From an uncultured Rhodospirillales bacterium (GTDB lineage Bacteria > Pseudomonadota > Alphaproteobacteria > ATCC43930 > CGMCC-115725), in contig CAIKMD010000006.1 of NCBI GenBank assembly GCA_903828515.1, forward strand, positions 434,001 to 498,000: a stretch of DNA of 64,000 nt. Reading direction: 5' to 3'. Below, piece by piece: positions 8,440 to 17,326 of the stretch (position 1 is its first letter; the number at the start of each line of letters is the position of its first letter). The position numbers and the translations under genes are program-made. The notes below the pieces were generated by a model. The model saw nothing but the letters and a program-made list of their open reading frames with translations, had not been told where the DNA came from and did no database searches.

Positions 8440-9021
8440 GTGAAACGCGCATGGACGATTCTGATGGGGATCGGGCTTCTTCTCGTCGCGCCCGCTCATG
8501 CCGCCGATCATCCCGATCTGTTCACGGTGACCTCACCCGATTTCGCCGATAACGGATTTCTGGCCGCGCGCAACGCCGGCACCGGCACCAGCCCGCGCGG
8601 GCCGTGGGCGTGCGGCGGCGCCGATGTGTCGCCTGCGCTCGCCTGGTCGCATGCGCCGGCCGGGACCAAAAGTTACGCCATCGTGATGGACGATCCGGAT
8701 GCCGCCTCGGGGCGCGGCGGCGCGCATTGGATCGTCTATGATATTCCCGCCGCCGCCAAATCCTTCGCGCGCGGCGCGGCGAACCAGCCGGGCAGTTTCG
8801 TCGCTGGCAGTCCGGGGCGCGGCAAGGCCTATTCGGGTCCCTGCGCCGAACCCGATGCGAAGACGCATCATTTCCTCTTCATGGTCTATGCGCTCGATCT
8901 CGCGCCCGGCACGCTGGCGCCGGGGCTCAACCGCGCCGATTTCGCCGCGGCGATCGCCGGCCACAACCTCGCCGAGGCGAGCCTCGTCGCGCGGTACCGG
9001 CCCCGTCGCGGACCCCTTTGA
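8440..9021 (+). CDS. YbhB/YbcL-type PEBP-family protein, exported
   Basis: Phosphatidylethanolamine-binding-protein fold, 193 residues, with a signal peptide ending at APAHAADH. Family landmarks are CGGADVSPALAW (the bacterial PEBP pattern xGxNxSPxLxW), the ligand-pocket DDPDAASGRGGAHWIVYDIP and SGPCAEPDAKTHHFLFMVYA. The start is GTG 8440 with GGGGGAGG 8 bases upstream. Bacterial members are small periplasmic or cytoplasmic ligand binders of unsettled function. A stand-alone gene followed closely by a VOC-fold gene. Confidence 0.88.
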   Translation: MKRAWTILMGIGLLLVAPAHAADHPDLFTVTSPDFADNGFLAARNAGTGTSPRGPWACGGADVSPALAWSHAPAGTKSYAIVMDDPDAASGRGGAHWIVYDIPAAAKSFARGAANQPGSFVAGSPGRGKAYSGPCAEPDAKTHHFLFMVYALDLAPGTLAPGLNRADFAAAIAGHNLAEASLVARYRPRRGPL

Positions 9022-9083
9022 CCGCTATCGACGCTTTCGGTACCGTATCGCCCAAGGATAAAACCGCTCTCAGGAGGTTCGCC

Positions 9084-9533
9084 ATGGCAGACGCATCGTC
9101 GGCGCAGACGCAGGTTCCGACCTTCTCGTTTCTCGGCTCGATGCATGAGGGGATCCCGGTCAGCGGCCCCAATCTCGACGCCTGCGTCAAATTCTATACC
9201 GAGGTGTTGGGCCTCAAGTTGCTGAAGCGTCCGAAGGCGCTCGACGATATCGGCCGCGGCGCCTGGCTCGGCGATCACGACGACAAGGTGCAGTTCCATC
9301 TCATCTGCACCGAGCGCGACTACAAGCCCGGTCCGGGCACGTCCTATTCGGCGACCGGCCGCCACACCGCCTGGCTGGTCAAGGACATCGAGGAATTCCG
9401 CGCCCGCATGAAGACGCTCGGCGTCGAGGTCGGCGAGGCGAAGAACTTGCTCGGCGCCGGCAGCGCGCAGCTCTTCGTGGTCGACCCCGAAGGCCACACC
9501 TGGGAATTCCAGGAGCCGTTCCCGAAGCGGTAG
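9084..9533 (+). CDS. VOC-superfamily (glyoxalase/dioxygenase-fold) protein
   Basis: Protein of 149 residues made of paired beta-alpha-beta-beta-beta modules. Visible are the ligand or metal positions in GRHTAWLVKDIEEF (His) and VDPEGHTWEFQE (Glu at the end of the second module), with LDACVKFYTEVLGLKLLKR as the first helix. The ATG at 9084 is chosen because CAGGAGG lies 5 bases upstream; the longer frame starts with TTG inside the previous gene. Members isomerise, open or detoxify small molecules, or bind antibiotics; the reaction here is unknown. Confidence 0.8.
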   Translation: MADASSAQTQVPTFSFLGSMHEGIPVSGPNLDACVKFYTEVLGLKLLKRPKALDDIGRGAWLGDHDDKVQFHLICTERDYKPGPGTSYSATGRHTAWLVKDIEEFRARMKTLGVEVGEAKNLLGAGSAQLFVVDPEGHTWEFQEPFPKR

Positions 9534-9564
9534 GCGTTCCAGCCTCAATCGCGATCAATTCAAT

Positions 9565-9652
9565 CGTCATGGCCGGGCTTGACCCGGCCATCCACGACTT
9601 TTGATCGCGTACCGGTAAGACGTGGATGCCCGGCACAAGGCCGGGCATGACG
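9565..9652. repeat. Intergenic palindromic repeat, class C copy 2 (inverted relative to copy 1)
   Basis: CGTCATGGCCGGGCTTGACC through GGCCGGGCATGACG. It is the reverse complement of the 2854-2939 element with variable loop bases. It lies between convergent genes ending at 9533 and 9663. Confidence 0.85.
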
Positions 9653-9662
9653 CTGACTTAAA

Positions 9663-10676
9663 TCACTTTCCCGCCTTCACGTCGGCGAGGGCCTGGTGGA
9701 ACGATGCCAGCACCTTGTCGCCGCCCGGCGTTGCCTGCGCCCACGCGGTGGCGATCGAGGCCGTCGCCGCCTGCCATTTCGCGGCTTGCGCCGGCGTCGG
9801 TGTCACCACCTGCTGCTTGGGATCGGCCTTCGCGGCCACCCGGGCTTCCTCGGCGACCTCGTCCCAGGCTTTGCCCAGCGCGCGACTTTCGGCTTCGCCC
9901 GAATTGTCGTCGATGATCTTGCGGGCGGCGGCCGGCAGCGCGTCGTATTTGGTCCGCGCCATGAACACCATTGCCTGCGCCGCGCCGAACTGGGTCTCGT
10001 AGTGATAGGTCGTGACTTCCGCGAGCTTGAACGGCTGAAACGCGGTCCAGGCGATTACCGTCCCGTCGACCGTGTTGCGCGCCAGGCCCTGATAAAGATC
10101 GTTGAGCGGCAGCGAGCTTGGCGCACCGCCGAGCTTCGCGACGGAGTCGGCCGCGTTCTTGGCCGCGACGCTCAGCCGCAACCCTGCCAGATCGTCCATT
10201 GTCTTCGGCGCTTTGGTCAGATGAATCTGCGCCTGCGGATAGACCATGAGCACGAGGGGGACAATGTTCTTGTACTCGGAGTCGAGCAGGCCCGACTTAT
10301 AGAGGCGCCAGAACGCGACCGAGGCATCCTCGGAACGTTCGGCCTGGAACGGAATGGTCGAGAAGCCGGTCAGCGGAAATGTGCCGGCCGAGCCGCTTTG
10401 GCTGCCCCAGCCGACCTGAATCACGTCGTCGAGAACGCGGCTCAGGTAGTTGGTCGGATTGGACAGCGCCATGCCGTCGCGAATGTCGATGTTGATGATG
10501 CCCTTGCCTTGCGCGTTGATGCGCTCGGCCCAGGGATGGAAGACGCGCAGGCTAATGTGGGTGCCCTGCGGGGTGCCGGTGCCGTAAAGCAGCGTGATCT
10601 CGTCGGCGTATGTCGCATGAGGCGCGATCAGCATTGCGGCGACCGCAAGCGTCCACGCCCATTTCCGAATTGCCAT
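9663..10676 (-). CDS. TRAP transporter solute-binding protein, DctP family
   Basis: Periplasmic receptor of 337 residues with a signal peptide (AAMLIAPHATYA). The DctP fold shows in YGTGTPQGTHISLRVFHPWA, the repeated ERINAQGKG, the DLAGLRLSVAAKNAADSVAKL hinge with the ligand-carboxylate arginine in that region, and VDGTVIAWTAFQPFKL. The ATG at 10676 follows GGGGGA; a longer frame to 10736 would overlap the neighbouring gene. No DctM or DctQ membrane subunits are near, so it is an orphan receptor here. TRAP receptors of this type bind organic acids. Confidence 0.85.
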   Translation of the reverse strand: MAIRKWAWTLAVAAMLIAPHATYADEITLLYGTGTPQGTHISLRVFHPWAERINAQGKGIINIDIRDGMALSNPTNYLSRVLDDVIQVGWGSQSGSAGTFPLTGFSTIPFQAERSEDASVAFWRLYKSGLLDSEYKNIVPLVLMVYPQAQIHLTKAPKTMDDLAGLRLSVAAKNAADSVAKLGGAPSSLPLNDLYQGLARNTVDGTVIAWTAFQPFKLAEVTTYHYETQFGAAQAMVFMARTKYDALPAAARKIIDDNSGEAESRALGKAWDEVAEEARVAAKADPKQQVVTPTPAQAAKWQAATASIATAWAQATPGGDKVLASFHQALADVKAGK

Positions 10677-10705
10677 GACGTCCCCCAGTTTTTGTTGAGG
10701 CGAAC

Positions 10706-11605
10706 CTAAGTCATGCGGTCGCGCGCGTCGAGCCATGCGAATAACGGGGCCGCGACCGGCGCGATCTGCTTATAGGCCTGCATCGCCGGACTCATGTCGC
10801 GGATCGCGTTGGCGAGCGCCATGGCCTGATCGCGCGACCCGACGACCCGATCGAGCCGCGTGATGTAGGTGCGGATGGTGAAGACCACCGCACCGGATTG
10901 GGGCAACCGTCGCAGCGTTTGGCGTTCGACTCGCAGCCATAGTTTTTCGCCGGCATCGGCGGCCGTGAGCGACGGCGCCGCCCCGCTGGGTTCGGGCTGG
11001 AACGGCGCAGGATCGTCGGTAAGGCCCCAGTTGAGCCGCCAGACCGGGCGTTCGGGCTTCAAGCTGGCGAGGAACCGGTCGACCGGCGCGGCCAGCGTCT
11101 CGGCATAGTCGGGGACCGGCGCATGGATCGCGCTCAAGGGCCGGCCGAGCTTGTCGGCCAGTCGCCAGCGCGCCGGTGCGCAGAGCGAGGCGGCGGTCAA
11201 AACGATCCGCCCGTCGATCGCCTGCAACAGGCAGATATCCTCCGCCACCAGCCGCCCCGCGATATCCAAGGGATGCAACGCGGGTGTATCGACATCCCAT
11301 TCTTCGCCGGTGGAAACCACACCGAGTCGCGTATCCTTCAAGCGATAGAGGCTCGGATGATGGCGGGCCAGGTGGGGCGCCATCATGCCGAGGAGTTCGG
11401 CGGCCGGAGTCGCCGCGTGGGGCAGGGTGGCGAACACGTCGCCATGCCGAGTCCCGAGCAAGTGGCGCTTGGCTTCGAGCCGGGCGGCAAGGTCGGCGCC
11501 CGGTTCGAACCACCGCGACTCGTCGAGCGGCTTGATATTCATGCTCAAGCGAAAGGCACCGCTTTCAAACGGTGCATATGGCGGCGCGTTTTGGTCTACA
11601 CTCAT
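10706..11605 (-). CDS. DUF3445 / haem-dependent oxidative N-demethylase family protein
   Basis: Protein of 299 residues matching DUF3445: LSMNIKPLDESRWFEPGADL near the N-terminus, then KRHLLGTRHGDVFATLP, a central DICLLQAIDGRIVLTAASLCAPARWRLADKLGRPLSAIHAPVP (given here as the region about residues 122-166, around the CAPARW signature), and RVERQTLRRLPQSGAVVFTI. Characterised relatives are haem proteins with a PAS-like fold that remove methyl groups oxidatively from amines. No signal peptide. It is convergent with nothing and divergent from the YkgJ gene by 29 bases, so the two promoters overlap. Confidence 0.8.
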   Translation of the reverse strand: MSVDQNAPPYAPFESGAFRLSMNIKPLDESRWFEPGADLAARLEAKRHLLGTRHGDVFATLPHAATPAAELLGMMAPHLARHHPSLYRLKDTRLGVVSTGEEWDVDTPALHPLDIAGRLVAEDICLLQAIDGRIVLTAASLCAPARWRLADKLGRPLSAIHAPVPDYAETLAAPVDRFLASLKPERPVWRLNWGLTDDPAPFQPEPSGAAPSLTAADAGEKLWLRVERQTLRRLPQSGAVVFTIRTYITRLDRVVGSRDQAMALANAIRDMSPAMQAYKQIAPVAAPLFAWLDARDRMT

Positions 11606-11634
11606 CGCCGGGGATTAAAGCATAGGAACGTGTA

Positions 11635-12051
11635 ATGACGACATCTGCACCGCTCGACTGCAATCACTGCGCCTTCTGCTGCAAAATGGCCGGCTATGTC
11701 GAGGTCAGCAATTACGACATCAAGCGCCTGGCCAAGCATTTCAAGGTCACGCCGTTGGAGTTCGAAGAGAAGCATCTCTTCAAGACCACGCGGGCCGGCA
11801 AGAAATGGCTCAAGGACGCCGACAAGACCTGTCAGTTCCTGGGCGAAAACCGCTCCTGCACGGTTTATTCGGCGCGGCCGACCAATTGCCGCGGCTATGT
11901 CTGCTGGAACCAGGACGACAAGACGGTCTACGATTTTGCCAGCTTCTACCAGAAGAAGCCGGCGGCCATGCGCAAGGTCGAGGACGAAGCGATCGCCGCC
12001 GAAAAGGCCAAGGAAAAGGAAAAATTGAAGCGCAAGCGCGCCCGGTCGTAA
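11635..12051 (+). CDS. YkgJ-family cysteine-cluster protein
   Basis: Protein of 138 residues with the zinc- or iron-type cluster pattern: CNHCAFCC at residues 9-16, TCQFL near 66, SCTVY near 74 and PTNCRGYVCW near 82-91. The C-terminus is a lysine-rich, probably coiled tail (AIAAEKAKEKEKLKRKRARS). YkgJ proteins are putative Fe-S or metal-binding proteins with no settled role. Short divergent spacing to the DUF3445 gene suggests shared regulation. Confidence 0.85.
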   Translation: MTTSAPLDCNHCAFCCKMAGYVEVSNYDIKRLAKHFKVTPLEFEEKHLFKTTRAGKKWLKDADKTCQFLGENRSCTVYSARPTNCRGYVCWNQDDKTVYDFASFYQKKPAAMRKVEDEAIAAEKAKEKEKLKRKRARS

Positions 12052-12105
12052 ACTCGGGGCCGCGAACGGGACGTCAAAAATGACGCCTGAACTCAGGGAG
12101 GAATC

Positions 12106-13122
12106 ATGGGCAAGATTCTGCGTTGGGGAGGTGCTTGCGTCGTCGGCCTGACGCTCGTCGCGTCATCGGCCGCCGCCGATCCGCTGCAAATCCGTGTCGG
12201 CTGGGCCACCACGCCGACCCATGTCCAGCCGCTGGTCGACGCGCTGCAAAAGGCGCATCCCGAGGTGTTCAAGCATTTCGGCCAGAGCTACGTCGCGCAG
12301 GGCCTGCGCTTCGACGGCTCGACGCCGCAGATCCAGGCGCTGGCGATCAACGAACTGGAGGTCGCGGCCTTCGGCCCGTCGGCCGTCGCCCTCGCGGTCA
12401 ACAACGCCCACCTCGACATGCGCGTCGTCGGCGACGTGTTTCAGGACGGCAAGCCCGGCTTTACCACCGTGCGCTATGTCGTTAAGGCCGATGGCCCCAT
12501 TCAGAAGGTCGAGGACCTGAAAGGCCGCACGGTCGGCTCGAACGCGCTCGGCTCGTTCGGCGACAGCACGATGCGGGTGATGCTGCACAAGCACGGTCTG
12601 ACCGACAAGGACTTCACCACCGTTCAGGTGAATTTCGCCAACATGCCGCCGATGCTGATGGAGGGAAAGGTCGACCTCATCAACCTGGTGCCGCAATACA
12701 ACGACTACCTGACCAGCGGCAAAGTTCGACAACTCTTCACCGGCGCCGACGCGCAGGGCGTCTCGCAGGCGCAGGTCTGGGCGATGCGCGCCGATTTCAT
12801 CACGGCCCATCGGCCGGCATTGGTCGATTTCTTCGAGGATCACATCCGCGCGCTGCGCTGGTTCCTCGATCCGACGCATCACGACGACGCGGTCGGCATC
12901 GCGCAAGGCGTGACCAAGATGCATCGCGAAGACGTGGAATACGTCTTCACCGGCAACGATTCCTATCGCTCGCCCGACGGCGTGCCCGACGTGAAGGCGA
13001 CCCAGGCGGCAATCGATCACGATCTCGAACTGGGTGTGATCCCCAAGGGCCTCACGATCGCCCCGAGCCATATCGATCTCTCGATGGCCCAGGCGGCCAA
13101 GGCGCGGGTCGACGGAAAATGA
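12106..13122 (+). CDS. NitT/TauT-type substrate-binding protein
   Basis: Protein of 338 residues, signal peptide ending near SSAAADPL, GGGAGGAAT-type ribosome binding site upstream. Domain marks are QIRVGWATTPTHVQPL, DLKGRTVGSNALGSFGDSTM, and HIRALRWFLDP. Paralog of the SBP at 5689-6702. Its stop overlaps the next SBP gene by ATGA, an unusual direct fusion of two different binding proteins into one transcription-translation unit, with no permease or ATPase in between. Confidence 0.85.
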   Translation: MGKILRWGGACVVGLTLVASSAAADPLQIRVGWATTPTHVQPLVDALQKAHPEVFKHFGQSYVAQGLRFDGSTPQIQALAINELEVAAFGPSAVALAVNNAHLDMRVVGDVFQDGKPGFTTVRYVVKADGPIQKVEDLKGRTVGSNALGSFGDSTMRVMLHKHGLTDKDFTTVQVNFANMPPMLMEGKVDLINLVPQYNDYLTSGKVRQLFTGADAQGVSQAQVWAMRADFITAHRPALVDFFEDHIRALRWFLDPTHHDDAVGIAQGVTKMHREDVEYVFTGNDSYRSPDGVPDVKATQAAIDHDLELGVIPKGLTIAPSHIDLSMAQAAKARVDGK

Positions 13123-14102
13123 AAGGTCGCTGGATGACGGGTTTATTCTTCGCGCGTGGTATCGCCGTGCTTGCGCTGGCCTCGCTGTCGGGCCGCGCGC
13201 TTGCCGCCGATACGATCACCTTCGGCCATGTCGGCGCGCCGTCGGGTATCGTCTGGCCGCTCTATGCCGGCATGGATCAGGGCTTCTTCGCCGCTGACAA
13301 CATCACGATCGACGTGATCTTCACCCGATCGAGCGCGTCGGTGATGCAGCAGATCGTCGCCGGCTCGCTCGACCTCGGCGATACCGGGATCATCGATCCG
13401 GTGCGCGCGGTCGATCAGGGCGCGGCGGTGGCGATCCTCGGTATCCTGGCGGTGCCGTCGCCCTTCGCGCTGCTGGTCAAGCCGACGATCAAGAGCTTCA
13501 AGGATTTGAAGGGCAAGACGATCGCGGTGGGCGATATCGCCGATATTGCGCGCGATTATCTCGATCGCATGCTGGTCGCCAACGGCATGCAGGACAGCGA
13601 CATCGAGCCCTTATCCGCCGCTTCGACGGCGGGGCGGTTGGCGGCGCTGGAATCGGGCGCTGCCGATGCGGCCATTCTCTCGGCGCCGGCCAGTTTTCGC
13701 GCCGAATCCGGCGGCTTCGTCACGCTGGGTCTGGCCGCCGATTACGTGAAGGACTTTCCCTTCGGCGCGATCGTGATCGGCCGGCAATGGGCGGCGTCCC
13801 ATGTCGAACTCACCAAGCGGTTTCTCGCCGCCTATCGCCGAAGCGTCGAGTGGCTCTATGACGACAAGAACCGCGATGCCGCGATCAAGCTCATGGTGGC
13901 GGCCGCCAAATCCGATCCGGACGACGTCGCCAAGAGCTACGATTTCTATCGCAAGATCGGCTTCTTCGAGCGCACCGGTAAAGTCTCGAAAGCGGGCCTG
14001 CGCGCGGTGATCGCGCTGCTGCGCGAGAGCGGCGAGATCAAGGACGAGTTGCCGGTCGAAAAGCTGATCATGCCCGGCCTCGCGCAATTCGCGTCGGAGT
14101 AA
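13119..14102 (+). CDS. NitT/TauT-type substrate-binding protein
   Basis: Protein of 327 residues with a signal peptide (LALASLSGRALAAD). Features: YAGMDQGFFAADNITIDVIF, QQIVAGSLDLGDTG (ligand-site loop), DLKGKTIAVGDIADIARDYL and YRRSVEWLYDDKNRDAAIKL. It is translationally coupled to the preceding SBP (4-base overlap) but differs strongly in sequence from it, so the two may bind different ligands or form a heterodimeric receptor. Orphan with respect to membrane subunits. Confidence 0.85.
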   Translation: MKGRWMTGLFFARGIAVLALASLSGRALAADTITFGHVGAPSGIVWPLYAGMDQGFFAADNITIDVIFTRSSASVMQQIVAGSLDLGDTGIIDPVRAVDQGAAVAILGILAVPSPFALLVKPTIKSFKDLKGKTIAVGDIADIARDYLDRMLVANGMQDSDIEPLSAASTAGRLAALESGAADAAILSAPASFRAESGGFVTLGLAADYVKDFPFGAIVIGRQWAASHVELTKRFLAAYRRSVEWLYDDKNRDAAIKLMVAAAKSDPDDVAKSYDFYRKIGFFERTGKVSKAGLRAVIALLRESGEIKDELPVEKLIMPGLAQFASE

Positions 14103-14140
14103 GGCCGGTTAGAGTTTGATTGTTTGAGGTTGACGCGCGC

Positions 14141-14264
14141 CCACCTCATCCGCTCGCTCACGCTCGCACCTTCTCCCCCCAATGGGCGGAGAAGGTTAGT
14201 TCCCCTCTCCGCGCTTGCGGGGAGAGGGAGGGACCCATTGCGATAGCAATGGGAGGGTGAGGTG
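14141..14264. repeat. Intergenic palindromic repeat, class E
   Basis: Outer arms CACCTCATCC and GGGTGAGGTG enclose several inner hairpins (CTTCTCC...GGAGAAG; CCCCTCTCCGC...GCGGGGAGAGG; CCATTGCGATAGCAATGG). It lies between convergent SBP genes and can act as a strong bidirectional terminator. Confidence 0.8.
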
Positions 14265-14304
14265 TGGTTCCGCTTGGGCTGATTCGATCTGAACCAATCA
14301 CGCT

Positions 14305-15282
14305 CTAGGGTTTCACCGGCAGGAACTGCGTGGTGAACAGCTCGGAATCGGCCGGCTTCTTGTCGAGCGTTCCCATGTCGACGAAGGATTGCTTGAGGGT
14401 GGCGACCGCCTGCGGATCGAAGCTGCCGTCGTCCTGGAGCATCTGAGCTTCGTAGTCGTAGATACGGCTGACGATGGGCGCGCTCAGATTGAGGACGCGC
14501 TGCGCCACGACCGACGATTTTTCCTTGTTGGTTTTGACGAAGGCGATCGAAGCGAAAAACCCCTTGAGGAAGCGTTCGACCAGCGCCGGGTTGTCTCGCA
14601 CCATCTGTCTCTGCGCGAAGATCACATGCGTGATGAAGTGCGGCGCGTATTTGTCCATGCCGATCAGGACGTGACCTTCCTTGCGGTCTTCGAGCTGGAA
14701 GCCGGCCTCGGTCGCGAGCACGACCGCGTCGACCTGTTTCGCCTTCAGCGCGGCAATGCTGGCTTCGATCGCGCCCAGCGGCACGTTGTGGGCGCCGTCG
14801 ACGCCCCAGCCTTCCTGCACCGCCATTTGCTTGGCGAGCCAGTCGCTGAGCGAGCCGACGGTCGAGACGGCGATCATCTTGCCTTTCAGGTCCGCGACGG
14901 TTTTCACCGGTGAATCGACCAGCACGATGGCCGAGATGTTGCGCGGCGCGCCGGCGAAAGAGGCGACGCCGATCGCCGGCGACCCCTTGGCCATGAAGGC
15001 CATGCCCGGCCCGCTGCCGAGCCCGATATCGATGCTGTTCGATACGAGCGCCTGCTGCACTTTGGCATCGCCGGCCAGAGCGGCGACGTCGAGCTCGATG
15101 CCGTATTTGGCGAAGATGCCCTGATCGATTCCGACATCGATGGGCGTGAAGGTCCAGGCGGCGCCTTGCGCCTTGCCGACATGAATCGTATCCGCCGCGG
15201 ATGCCGTCCCGCAAAACGATGCGAGGAGCAGGGCGCCCATGAAGAAGGCGCGCGCTGGCGCCGGATTGTTGGATCGCTTCAT
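14305..15282 (-). CDS. NitT/TauT-type substrate-binding protein, GSLSDWL subfamily
   Basis: Protein of 325 residues with signal peptide (MGALLLASFCGTASAAD). The subfamily mark is AVSTVGSLSDWLAKQMAVQE in the hinge and YAPHFITHVIFAQ in the C-lobe. Both recur in the SBP at 15440-16396, and the hinge mark also appears at 18124-19092 and 45994-46977. ATG 15282 has GGGAGG 6 bases upstream; the longer frame to 15384 has no support. It is divergent from its paralog at 15440, separated by 157 bases, so the pair arose by duplication and inversion or by divergent copying. Confidence 0.87.
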   Translation of the reverse strand: MKRSNNPAPARAFFMGALLLASFCGTASAADTIHVGKAQGAAWTFTPIDVGIDQGIFAKYGIELDVAALAGDAKVQQALVSNSIDIGLGSGPGMAFMAKGSPAIGVASFAGAPRNISAIVLVDSPVKTVADLKGKMIAVSTVGSLSDWLAKQMAVQEGWGVDGAHNVPLGAIEASIAALKAKQVDAVVLATEAGFQLEDRKEGHVLIGMDKYAPHFITHVIFAQRQMVRDNPALVERFLKGFFASIAFVKTNKEKSSVVAQRVLNLSAPIVSRIYDYEAQMLQDDGSFDPQAVATLKQSFVDMGTLDKKPADSELFTTQFLPVKP

Positions 15283-15439
15283 CGGTCCTCCCTTGGCGCG
15301 GTTTGCTTGGCTTCTTTCGCGCGGATGGCGAACTGTAACGCCGGCGAAAAACCGGGGCAATCGACATGCGCGCGCGAGCGGCATAGATTTGACGGCGACG
15401 CGGCATCGTCAAACGGCCGCGCGAGGGAGGGCCGCGATC

Positions 15440-16396
15440 ATGTCGCGTATCGGCCGGTTTCTATCGTGCCTTATTGTCTTCGCGTCGATGACGGGTGTCG
15501 TCGCGGCGCGCGCCGCCGACACGGTTCATGTCGGCAAATCCGCCGATAGTTCCTATACGTTCATGGTCGTCGAGATCGGCGAGGAAGTCGGCATCTTCGC
15601 CAAACACGGCATCAAGGCCGAGGTCACCGGCTTTGGCGGCGACGCAAAGTTGCAGCAGGCCCTGGCGGCCGAAAGCATCGAGTTCGGTTTGGGCAGCGGC
15701 CCGGCGATGGCGTTCACGGTCAAAGGTGCGCCCGTCATCGCGGTTGCGGCTTTTGCCGGCGAGCCGCGCAGCATCTCGATCGTCGTTGCGCCCGATGGGC
15801 CCATCAAGACCATCGCCGATCTGAAGGACAAGCTGGTCGCGATTTCGACCGTCGGTTCCTTGTCCGAATGGCTGACCAAGCGTGTGTCGGCGCAGCAGGG
15901 CTGGCCGCCGGGAAGCGTGCGGACGGTTGCCGTCGGCAGTGGCGTCGCCATGACGGCGGCGCTCAAGTCCAATCAGGTCGACGCGTTCATGGGGTCGACC
16001 GAAGGCGGCTTGCAGCTCGAAGAGCGGAATCAAGGGCGCATCCTCGTCGGGATGAACAAATTTGCGCCGCACTTCATCACGCATGTGATTTTTGCGCGCA
16101 ACGACGTCGCGCGCGACAAGCCCGAATTGGTCCAGCGGTTCCTCGACGGGTTCTTCGCCTCGATCGCCTTCATCAAGGCCAACAAGGAGAAGACCACGGC
16201 GATCACCGGGCGGCTGTTGCGCGAGAACCCCGAACTGATGTCGCATATCTATGACTACGAAACGCCGATGCTGCTCGACACCGGTCATTTCGATGCCGAG
16301 GCGCTCACCGTCCTGAAGGATTCCTTCGTCGATCTCGGCATTCTTCCGACGCGGCCGAGCGACGACCAGATCCTGACCACGCGCTTCGTCCACTGA
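15440..16396 (+). CDS. NitT/TauT-type substrate-binding protein, GSLSDWL subfamily
   Basis: Protein of 318 residues; signal peptide ends VVAARAAD. Hinge AISTVGSLSEWLTKRVSAQQ and C-lobe FAPHFITHVIFARNDVARDK match the divergent neighbour closely. The start ATG 15440 is supported by GAGGGAGG about 10 bases upstream. It lies directly before the ATPase-permease pair (139 bases to the ATPase), so it may be the receptor for that transporter, competing with the SBP at 18124-19092 that follows the permease. Confidence 0.87.
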   Translation: MSRIGRFLSCLIVFASMTGVVAARAADTVHVGKSADSSYTFMVVEIGEEVGIFAKHGIKAEVTGFGGDAKLQQALAAESIEFGLGSGPAMAFTVKGAPVIAVAAFAGEPRSISIVVAPDGPIKTIADLKDKLVAISTVGSLSEWLTKRVSAQQGWPPGSVRTVAVGSGVAMTAALKSNQVDAFMGSTEGGLQLEERNQGRILVGMNKFAPHFITHVIFARNDVARDKPELVQRFLDGFFASIAFIKANKEKTTAITGRLLRENPELMSHIYDYETPMLLDTGHFDAEALTVLKDSFVDLGILPTRPSDDQILTTRFVH

Positions 16397-16534
16397 GTTG
16401 TGGCGCGACCCTTTATCATTGTGGCGGCAACCTAGGCACGTCCGGGCCGGGACGATATAGTCGCCCGCGATCGATAAGAGGCGTTCCGTCGGCGCCGCCC
16501 GGATGTTCGGATCGGTCGCGATGGAGGAACCTCA

Positions 16535-17326
16535 ATGAGCCTGGCGGCGACCGATCCGATCATTCGGGCGGATCGACTGTCCCGGGATTTCCGCAACCTG
16601 AAGGGTGAGCGGATCGAGGCGATCGGCGAGGTCAGCTTCGATGTTCCCCGCGGCGCGTTCATCTCCATCGTCGGCCCGAGCGGCTGCGGCAAGTCCACGC
16701 TGTTGCGCATCGTCGCCGGGCTGCTGGCGCCGCGCGGCGGCGACATCTTCCTCCAGGGCAAGCCCGTCACGGGCCCGAGCCGCGAAATCGGCATGATCTT
16801 TCAAAGCCCGGTCCTGCTGCCGTGGCGGACGGTGCTCGCCAACGTCATGCTGCCGGCGCAAGTGCTGAAACTCCCACCGTCGCAATACGAACAGCGCGCG
16901 CACGATCTGCTGCGCCTCGTCGGCTTGAGCGGTTTCGAGGATTCCTATCCGCATGAATTGTCGGGCGGCATGGCGCAGCGCGCGGCGATCGTGCGCGCGC
17001 TGGTTCACGACCCGGCGATCCTGCTGGCTGACGAGCCGTTCGGCGCGCTCGACGCGATGACCCGCGAGCAGATGAACACCGAGTTTCAGCGCATCTGGAT
17101 GGAAAGCGGCAAGACCATCTTGTTCGTGACCCACAGCATCGCCGAGGCCGTGTTTCTCTCGGACATCGTGCTGGTCCTGTCGGGCCGTCCCTCCCGCGTG
17201 CTCGATGTCGTCGAGGTCGATTTTCCCCGCGCGCGCGATATCGACGTGATGGGAACCGACCGTTTCGGCGATTACACCAAACGCATCCGCGCGCGTTTTG
17301 CCGCGACATCGGCGGTCGAATTATGA
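16535..17326 (+). CDS. SsuB/TauB-type ABC transporter ATPase
   Basis: The only ABC ATPase in the window: 263 residues. Walker A GPSGCGKST (near residue 48), Q-loop MIFQSPVLLPW, signature LSGGMAQR, Walker B AILLADEPFGALD and switch His in FVTHSIAEAV are all intact. The C-terminal VEVDFPRARD is typical of nitrate/sulfonate/taurine importers. Its stop overlaps the permease ATG (ATGA at 17323). Since two permeases and ten SBPs of the same class nearby lack an ATPase, this subunit may be shared among several uptake systems; that sharing is inference. Confidence 0.95.
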   Translation: MSLAATDPIIRADRLSRDFRNLKGERIEAIGEVSFDVPRGAFISIVGPSGCGKSTLLRIVAGLLAPRGGDIFLQGKPVTGPSREIGMIFQSPVLLPWRTVLANVMLPAQVLKLPPSQYEQRAHDLLRLVGLSGFEDSYPHELSGGMAQRAAIVRALVHDPAILLADEPFGALDAMTREQMNTEFQRIWMESGKTILFVTHSIAEAVFLSDIVLVLSGRPSRVLDVVEVDFPRARDIDVMGTDRFGDYTKRIRARFAATSAVEL

